This document shows, piece after piece, positions 56,901 to 64,000 of a DNA stretch of 64,000 nucleotides (positions are counted from its first letter, which is position 1; every line of letters starts with the position of its first letter). The notes beneath the pieces were generated by a model. The model saw nothing but the letters and a program-made list of their open reading frames with translations. It searched no databases and had not been told where the DNA came from. The DNA is taken from positions 85,926,547-85,990,546 of the forward strand of contig CAMGYJ010000005.1 of NCBI GenBank assembly GCA_946122785.1, in the 5' to 3' direction. Source of the stretch: Linum tenue. Lineage: Eukaryota > Streptophyta > Magnoliopsida > Malpighiales > Linaceae. A program made the translations under genes and the position numbers.

Positions 56901-57776
56901 TTAGTAATATGATACTCTTTCTTTCAAACGTTTGAATCGATGCTTCAACTCCCGACAAGACCCACAAGGTTCTTTATTTGTATGATCTGGAGGATGTTCT
57001 AGATGCGGAGGAGAGGGGCTATATTGGTGAGTTACCCTTGTATTAAGTGCGATGACTTGTTCTACCCCATACGAATCTGTATAGCCCTCTCCCGTGAGTT
57101 CCTTTAGTTCCTTGCTAATTCCGTTGATCTGACTTTGAATAGCTAACTCTCTAGAGAGGCTGGCTTCCTCCTCATCTATTTGATTGTATAGTTCCTTCAC
57201 TTTCCAGAGATACTTATATCAAAATCCAGTTGGATACCTCCTTTTGACAATCGCCTTGTATTTCTCTAGGAGTCCATTGAAGAAACTCTCACTGAGACGG
57301 TCTTCTGAATGCCCATGATTCGGGTTCAGTTGTGTCAAAACAGCAAAACATTCCCACGCCTGTTGGAAATTCTGTCGAGCCCTTTGTTGGAAGGTGACAA
57401 TATCATTCTTTTGAGTAACGACTTTTGTGCCAGCCAGATACTGGTACACGAAAACTTCCATGACTTAAATCCACGGTAGGGCAGTGGCTTGAAATTCCTT
57501 ATACCAGATGGCGGGATCCCTTGTAGAGTGTAAGTGAAGAAGATTCCAATAATTTGATCACGAGTATACCTCGGTATACTCATAGTTTTGGCTGCACTTA
57601 AGAAGTATGACATATGATCGAGAGCACTTTTGGCATCCCCCCATGAAATTGGGTTGTTGACGAAGTGTCGTGATAATCCCCTTCACGATGTGTTCCAACT
57701 CTGTTCGATCCATGAAATATAGTCTATCGACACAAACAAACTTGAAAACCCGTGGCAAAAAGTTGAATAACAAGAC
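56901..57776 (-). pseudogene. Gag remnant of family C
   Basis: Minus strand. 57219-57461 reads YLAGTKVVTQKNDIVTFQQR, then NFQQAWECFAVLTQLNPNHG and LSESFFNGLLEKYKAIV. This is the retrotransposon gag capsid pattern (F..A.FP..R....R..I..F.Q..GE...E.WERF..L...CP.H....... F..GL). The preceding part lies in another frame (57335-57773). Downstream, 56901-57200 has a CGSC-type cysteine pair and a helical stretch. Multiple frameshifts. Confidence 0.7.
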
Positions 57777-57865
57777 ACAAGAACGACAAAACTGCTAAAA
57801 TTATATATATATGCAACGAAATAAAGGCTAAACTAACAACTCGATGGTTTTCTACTAGTTACCGA

Positions 57866-57884
57866 GGTTCCCCGAGAACGGCGG
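57866..57884 (-). other. Probable primer-binding site of family C
   Basis: The minus strand reads CCGCCGTTCTCGGGGAACC, 9 nt from the LTR edge. It resembles the TGGCGCCGTTGCCGGGGA site of family B with several differences, so it is a decayed or variant tRNA-Asp-type site. Confidence 0.5.
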
Positions 57885-57893
57885 TATAAAGCT

Positions 57894-59465
57894 TGATCGA
57901 TTCATTTCGTGCAAGTCATTGTCAGTAGTTTTCACATCTCAATAACTACCTCAGCCTCGACCAAGTTTAACCTAAAATGGTGTTGTCAATATAGTGGCAA
58001 TCAAGGTCGTATTCACACGGGTCCCGATACCCTAGCCAACTTCCTACGTTGTTGTTATCTAGCCGATCGGTTTAAGGAGTTGTGTTGGAAAATTCAAGTG
58101 AAATAACTAGTAGAGAGAATAGACAAAGATAAAAGCAGGTACTTCGGGGAAGTATCCCTCACCCTAGCCTAGGTCTATCATGCAATGTCTAATAAGTTGG
58201 GTTAACCGAATGTGGTGAGCAAGCTCTTTTCCGTGGGGCTTCATGATTATCCACACGCCTCCAAGTATGCCCTACCTACCCCATTGTCACCTCGGTATAG
58301 GATCACATATACTGGGCTTTAAGAACTTAGCTCCTTTCAATGGGTACTATCCACCATCCACCATCCACACCGAGGTTTCATCCCGTGTTCCATCTAGGAA
58401 GGCATTCTTGTGGCAGAGGTATGGTTGCCTCGTCCACCACAAGACCCTATTCAATCATCTAACTCTAATTTTCCAGATGGCGTATACCCGTCTAACCCTA
58501 AAACTCCATACCAAGCGTAGAAGCTCAAGTAGGCTACTAGAGAATAATAGGGCGACTTACCCAAATACAATTAAAGTAGATGAAGCATTAAAATCAATTA
58601 GGCAAACACATTCATTCAAAACCCTAACATATTCATACATTACATAATAATCCTAAAACTAGGGTTAGGGGTTTAGAACCCCTAGTACCTTAGAAGCCTA
58701 CTCCATAAAGGAGGGAAGAAGATACATAGAAGAAATTGGGGAAGACTTGATGTTGAGGAAGATGGTTCATCTCTTCTAGCTTCTCCTCCTCATTTTTCTC
58801 CTCTTCTCTTTCCTTCAGGTTCTCTCTCTTCTCTCTCTCTCTAAACCTGAAATTCCTATCTCAAAATCAGTTCTCTTCATATGCGGGAAAGGGTCCTCTA
58901 TTTATAGACTTCAGAGAACGGACAAGTTCGCGGCCAAGCAAGGGAAGATCGTGGGCGTGATCGTTTCCTCCGAGACTGCGATCTTCAGGCGTCACCGTTT
59001 TGGTCTTCGGTTGTTGGGAGTTCGCGGGCTAACATCACGGTCGCGATCCGTGTGTCGTGGCCGGGAACTTCCTCGTGGTCAGGAAAGAAGGTGATCGTGA
59101 TCAGACTGGCGAAACTTTATATTCTCTTCTCGATTGGCTCTTCAGTTCACGCCCAAGGCCTCCTGATTGCAGGCCACGAACTTGGGTTCTCAGGCCGCAA
59201 TCTTCACCTCTGCTTCGCGGTATGCTTTCTCGGCCAAGATCTTCCCCTTCAGGTCGTGATCATCAACTTATTGCCATTTTGCTACACTTGTGCCCTTTTT
59301 CGTACCTAATTCACATATATCGTCTAAAGCACCCTAAAATCATGACATAATCAAATAGGAACGAAGTAGGGATGCAATCGATGATATTCATCTTATTATG
59401 CACATGAATTAGCACGAAACAAACCTAAATATGAAGGGCAAATAACACCAATTTTGGTATTATCA
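57894..59465 (-). repeat. 5' LTR of family C (1572 bp)
   Basis: Minus strand starts TGATAATACCAAAATTGGTG (59465) and ends ...GAATCGATCA (57894). It matches 39624-40292/42674-42745 and, reversed, 16644-18203. Palindrome cluster at about 58920-59250. It contains the empty insertion site ACAAT (58567-58571) of the family B-like insertion at 40293. Confidence 0.78.
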
Positions 59466-59470
59466 CTCAA

Positions 59471-60300
59471 CATGTGATTTAGCTCTTGGAAACTTGTCTA
59501 CTTTGACGACCTTTTCTGTAGATGTTATGGTATGGTCGTGACATTGGTGCACTTAACGTGACATATTGAACTTTTGCCTTTATCGTGGTTGCGACTTCAA
59601 ATGATCCGGCAATCATTCCTTTCGTCATATTCACCTGCTAGGATCTGAAATATACTAAACATACAACCTAATGTGAAACGGGCTAAAGAACACAAAATAT
59701 CAAGCCAATTTTTCAATGATAAAGGGTCTAAACATGTATAATTAAGCTCGAATTAATCGGATAATCGAGTGTTAAGTTACAACCTGTCACACCTTAGCCT
59801 TTTAGGTTATGCCACGTCATAATTGGATTATTGTTTTAGGTGGAAAATCGGTTGGATGGGTTGCGCTTGACTTCTATGTAGATGATGATTGTTACTACTG
59901 TCCACACCTCTTCAAACACTGTTCGAACGAGGGTGTTTGGTGTATGGGGAATCTATGTTACTTTACACTACTCCTATGGAGATCCTTGAGAGCTCCACGA
60001 CTACAACTAAGACTACTGCTATGGAGGATCCTTCGTGGAGGAGAGCTCCGCAAACTACATAGAAAAAGGAAAAGGAATAGTTGAGAAAAGTTGTCTTTGT
60101 GTTGAGTTGTGCTTGTCCTCCTGCTCCAGAAGGTTTCTTCAATTTTTGTTGCACAAAGTCCTCCAACTGCTCTCTCTCTCTCTCTCTCTCCTCCTCTCGA
60201 AAAGTAGCTCCGCTTAGCCTCTATGGGAGTCAGTTGTCGCCAAGAAGTCTCTGGACACATCACCACATCATCATTTCAACATTCATGGTACCATCCAACT
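59471..60300. other. No recognised gene; CT microsatellite
   Basis: Right flank of family C. A CT repeat lies at 60172-60190. CTATGGAG-ATCCT-GAGAGCTCC is duplicated near 59974 and 60023. No supported ORF. Confidence 0.35.
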
Positions 60301-60304
60301 AGTA

Positions 60305-60690
60305 CTTTGGATGGTATCCATGATATGGGATGATCAACATCCAATCAGTCCTTTGGATTATGTCCATGATATTTGGGATGATACCATCCACCATAAGGTT
60401 GGGATGGTAACCATGGTGTGGGATGGTCACCATCCACTTAGAGTTTGGATGGTCTGCACTATATGGGATGGTCACTATCCAGTTAGCCCTTTGGATGGTA
60501 CCATCCATCATAGGGTTTGGATGGTATCCATGTTGTTAGACACTACCATCCATAATAAGATTTGGATGGTATCCATGATGATGGACACTACCATCCATTA
60601 TTGGATTTGTATGGTATCCATGATGTTGGACACTACCATCCAAAGTAGGATTTGGATTGGTTTCCATTATGCCGGATGGATAGTAACAGT
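60305..60690. repeat. 45-bp minisatellite with dyad-symmetric units
   Basis: About eight degenerate units, each built as TTTGGATGGTATCCATGATG, then GGACACTACCATCCA plus a short spacer. Units carry inverted GGATGGT/ACCATCC arms. The period is close to 45 bp, so one frame stays open for 128 codons with a 15-residue repeat (IWMVSMMLDTTIHNK type). The opposite strand is also partly open. Confidence 0.8.
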
Positions 60691-60699
60691 GTTGTAGTT

Positions 60700-62165
60700 G
60701 GTACAGTCACCATCTTGGATGGCTACCTTACGACAAGCTACTACTCGCCAGACATATGTCCCAACCATCCAATTCGAACCACCGAGTCCATATACATTTC
60801 AACTACTTAAGGTGTCCCAATTATTCATAAATATTACATGTTATATTTAATAAATTTATTTTGGTGTAAAAAATTATAATTTCGTTAATAATGATGACTT
60901 CGAAATATCATCTTTAAGTTGAGAATTATGGAAATACCGTTAGCTAATGGTTAGGTGAATTCAGTTGGTGTTAAGTGAAGTATATACATGAACTTGAGTG
61001 TAAAGAATGGAAAGTGAAAATGACTAAATTTCAACCAATAAAGAGTTTGAGGACCAAAAAGCGAAAAGAAGAGTGTGAATTACATGTGGAGAGATGGGAT
61101 TGGAGGAAGGGCAGAGAAAGGGGTTATAGAAAATGAAGAGTGTATATTTTTGCACACTTGACTCTCTTTCCCCCATCTCATTCTCCTTCTTCCTCTCCAT
61201 ACCACCATCTTCAAACTTCAATTTCGTTATCATCTTAGCTCTGTTTTGAGATTCCAAAAATGTAGGAAGGGTAAAGGAGATAGACGAGAGCTAGTACACA
61301 AAAAGAGGAGTATCAAATGAGGTAAAGATTACCATGTTTCCATCTTTCTCTTCTTCTCCAAGTAAAAACCAAAATCCTAAAAACTTGAATTAAAGAGTTT
61401 GGATGGGTTTGAATAGTAGGAAACATGTTAGACATAACCATGGGACATGGTAGAAGTTAAAGGAAGAAGATTAGGGAAGTTATAGGGGGGGGGGGGGGTG
61501 GTAAGCATCAAGTTAAGAAAACCTCATTTTGGTAGATTTAATGGTTTGTGAATGGAATTCAAGGGAAATAAAGGGGATATGAAGGTATTCATGCATTTTC
61601 TATAATGTGGAATGGTCAAATACTCATAGAGTTCAGTTTGGGAGTGGATTCAATCAAAGTAGGGGCAGGTTGCCAAAACATAGCAAAAAACTTGTTCAAA
61701 CTAGTCCAAAACTCAACCGAGTTTTAAGGGGTGGAAGCTTAGTTTTTTTTGTCGAGATACAGGGGAGACTTTGTTGGAGCTAGGTAAATTTTGACGGAGT
61801 TTTCACTGTCGAATAGGAGGAAGGGAAATTCGACCAGAAACCACCTAAAACTTAACAGAGTTTTCAAGGGGTTGACTGAGTTTCCCTATATTGCAAAGGA
61901 AATCTAGGGTTTGAACCCAATTTGAGTTATTTAACCATTTCATATGAAAATATATGAGTACAATGTCTATTGTGGATTATTTAATATGGATTATGATCTT
62001 ATTAAAGGTAAGGATCAAGTCGGAAAAACATTAAAAGGAAAAGGGATAGCAGAGTACCGACATAAGTTGTGAGTAATTCCTAACCTAGTCGTTCAACTAA
62101 TATGAGCATGGTATTTGGGTCATGAAGCTTATGCCCCCCCCCCCCCATAAATCAAAGTACATAGT
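60700..62165. other. No recognised gene; homopolymer runs
   Basis: Low-copy-looking sequence with a G run at about 61486-61498 and a C run at about 62133-62145. A 77-codon minus-strand frame (61024-61257) has no known domain. Confidence 0.3.
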
Positions 62166-62172
62166 TGTGCAG

Positions 62173-62428
62173 GCTATTTTTAGTTTGAGTCTTGCATTCT
62201 ATTCTAATGTTATGTTCTCACACACTTTACATCTAATTTTTACAAATATCATTTTCTAACTTTTAGCTTTATTTTCACTATTTTAAATTTATTTCTACAA
62301 GCTATTTTTAGTTTGAGTCCTTCATTCTATTCTACTGGTGAGTTCTCACACAATTTACGTCTAATTTTTACAAATATAATTTTTCTAACTTTTAGCTTTA
62401 TTTTCACTATTTTAAATTTATTTCTACT
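62173..62428. repeat. Two-copy tandem repeat, 128-bp period
   Basis: GCTATTTTTAGTTTGAGTC, TTCTCACACA and TTTTAGCTTTATTTTCACTA recur 128 bp apart. About 90% identity by eye. Confidence 0.88.
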
Positions 62429-62960
62429 AACATTAATTTCATATTCTTTTAAAAATTAGTATTTCACTATTTTTAATCTTTTTTTATGTGTTAAGTTTCA
62501 AGATATTTCACCTTTTTTATTTTTAAATTAAATCCCACCTTCTTTAAATTTTATTAAGGGTGTCATCGGGTATTTAACTTGTTTTAATTCCTTCAACATC
62601 TACTTTATTATTGATAGTACCCGTTGAGCAATTTTGTTACCATGCTCCTTGTCCTGGTGAGCATATTCTCATAGATGGTTTATGGGCATGATAGTTGGAT
62701 TTCATTTTTTAAGTAATTGGATTGCATTGCAAAGCTGTGAAAATATTGTTTTTTGTTATAATTAGTTGCGTATATTTCATCAAACTTACAGTACCCTTGG
62801 AAACAAACCTGCCGCCAAAATAGTTTGTATACTACACAAAATTGAAACCTATAATAAATTAAGAACAAAGACTAGAGGGATTACAACTTTACAAACTCTT
62901 CATAAGATAAACATAACGTTTTTACATCTGCACTACCACAGAATGTCTTTACCTCCTTTA

Positions 62961-63402
62961 TGTTAACAAGCAATTCAACACTACTACTTCCACTTCCATT
63001 GTAGCCAAAACACCTAAACGTGTGTGTAGTGATTGTAATGACGTCGCATTAGTAGCCACCGATGGGTCGAAGCCCATTTTCCTTGTTTTGGCCCATGCAA
63101 CGTGCATGTCCTCTTCCAGAGGCTTAGCAACGAAACCCTAGTTGAGTGTACAGGGGAATGAGTTCTATCTCATATATATTTGTAACCTGTAATCGGCGGT
63201 ACTACTAATGAGAAAAGCTGAGATAGCATAACTTCTCCGTGGAGTAAGCTCATTCACATCGAATGAGACGAACCACGTAAATACCGTGTGTCGTTCTTAC
63301 TGTTTTTCGTTATCGTCAATTATTTCATGGTATCAGAGCTGGTTTTCTAAACCAAAGCTTTTGCAATGAGCGACGGCACGACCTGTGATACGAATCGTGC
63401 GC
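62961..63402 (+). mobile_element. 5' end of a Ty1/Copia element: LTR, primer site, gag start
   Basis: TGGTATCAGAGC (63328-63339) is the tRNA-iMet primer-binding site, directly after an LTR ending TTATTTCA (63327). The LTR start is placed at TGTTAACAAG (62961) with low certainty. After the primer site an ATG (63366) opens MSDGTTCDTNRA, the usual kind of Copia gag start. The frame is cut after twelve codons by another LTR beginning at 63403. Confidence 0.6.
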
Positions 63403-63590
63403 TGATAACACCTAAATTATACATATATTCACCTACACTTTTACATCCTAAAATGACCTAAATTGTACCAAGTTCATTCGATTTCCGGATTTTATTCTTG
63501 GTTTTGTGTTTGAGTCATGTTTCAGGGCATTCTATCCAATAAGAACGGAATAATGAGTCAATTCAACAAAAAGATGGTTAGGGTTCGAAA
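63403..63590 (+). repeat. Start of an Athila-like LTR inserted in the Copia gag
   Basis: TGATAACACCTAAATTATAC followed by TTTCAGG resembles the starts of the LTRs at 20844 and 40293. How far it continues is unclear. Confidence 0.45.
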
Positions 63591-63591
63591 T

Positions 63592-63662
63592 CTAGCGTCG
63601 GTGGAACTTGAGCCTGCGACGTCCCAGGCGAGGGCAAAGAGCTGTACCACTTCGGCCGCGTC
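63592..63662 (-). other. tRNA-like sequence, possible SINE head
   Basis: The minus strand has AAGTGGTACAGCTC (box A-like) and, about 34 nt on, GGCTCAAGTTCCACC (box B-like), at the spacing of a tRNA-derived pol III promoter. No clear SINE tail or TSD was found. Confidence 0.35.
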
Positions 63663-63804
63663 CCCTTTTGTTATCAATATACAAAACCCCTAGTGTATTA
63701 TGGCGATGGATCACGGAAAGAGAGTTAATTAACAATGCAGAGTCAAACCGCAAACTGCTAAACATAAGGAAAAGCTGGTTCATTTTGGGATTCTCGTGTG
63801 AGGC

Positions 63805-63995
63805 TAGTAACTGAAAGCAAGCACGTCCAAATAAATGAAAGCAAGCTCGTCCATAACTGAAAGCAAGTAGCTGCCTCGTCCATGAATGAAAGCAAGCAGC
63901 TGGCCATTGAAAGCAAGCAGCGGGCGCAAATCAAAGCGGTCGAGAGACAAGCAAACAGCTGGTCCATTTATTACAAGCAAGTGGCTGGCCTGCAA
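63805..63995. repeat. Short tandem repeats of a GAAAGCAAGCAGCTGGTCC-type unit
   Basis: About seven variable units of 20-30 bp, each with (T)GAAAGCAAGC or ACAAGCAAGY and ending in CGTCC or TGGYC. It runs off the window end. Confidence 0.7.
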
Positions 63996-64000
63996 ATCTC

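Larger units (their letters stand above)
39624..59465 (-). mobile_element. Athila-lineage LTR element, family C (19.8 kb with nested insertions)
   Basis: The 5' LTR is 57894-59465 and the 3' LTR remnant is 39624-40292 plus 42674-42745. Gag, protease and an ATHILA ORF-1-type gene lie between, in the order expected for a minus-strand element. The flanks CTCGA (39619-39623) and CTCAA (59466-59470) match at 4 of 5 positions, supporting one insertion event. Reverse transcriptase and integrase are not visible. Three later blocks lie inside: 40293-42673, 42746-47632 and 49694-55151. Confidence 0.65.

Noticed and set aside
59809..60084. 91-codon plus-strand ORF
   Set aside because: No domain, internal short duplication, overlaps simple-sequence DNA; not supported.

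Overview
The window looks like intergenic, transposon-rich DNA from a flowering plant, most likely a eudicot. Only one ordinary host gene can be named with confidence: an intronless cytosolic ribosomal protein L12 (uL11) gene on the minus strand at 32085-32585. Its promoter carries the telo-box and site II motifs typical of plant ribosomal protein genes. The rest is nested mobile DNA, and most boundaries were set by finding target-site duplications (TSDs) by eye.

Layout. 1-311 is the end of a CACTA element. 312-3110 has no recognised gene. 3116-3803 holds a LINE tail and a fragment of a short Mutator-like family. 3804-14989 is a minus-strand Ty3/gypsy element with 2.5-kb LTRs and an initiator-Met primer site; it is interrupted by a plus-strand Athila-type element (6534-11971, TSD TTGCC). 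14990-24341 is a patchwork of LTR fragments, a hAT MITE inside an exon-like ORF, and a fold-back element. 24361-28716 is a 4.4-kb element with its own nested insertions. 28730-31255 holds a poly(A) retroposon and a hAT-like element.

The L12 gene follows, and 301 bp upstream of its start codon sits a 4512-bp MULE (32887-37398) with a perfect 9-bp TSD. The MULE carries a frameshifted, truncated transposase and a convergent two-exon gene for a GRF-type zinc-finger protein. A hAT MITE lies inside it, and another flanks it.

From 39624 to 59465 runs what appears to be a single 19.8-kb minus-strand Athila-lineage element (near-matching TSD CTCGA/CTCAA). It has gag, protease and ATHILA ORF-1-type remnants but no visible reverse transcriptase or integrase. 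It is loaded with later insertions, including a young, nearly intact non-autonomous LTR element (49694-55151, TSD GTTCC) with a 404-codon ORF. The right end holds a 45-bp minisatellite, other tandem repeats, and the 5' end of a Copia element cut by another LTR.

The most unusual structure is non-coding. Several related LTR families carry, at the same relative position, a cluster of short GC-rich palindromes whose sequence differs between families. The outer Ty3 LTR carries a tandem series of stem-loops with a constant loop and varying, pairing stems. No translation here was checked by database search. Family names rest on recognised motifs, termini, TSDs and primer-binding sites.
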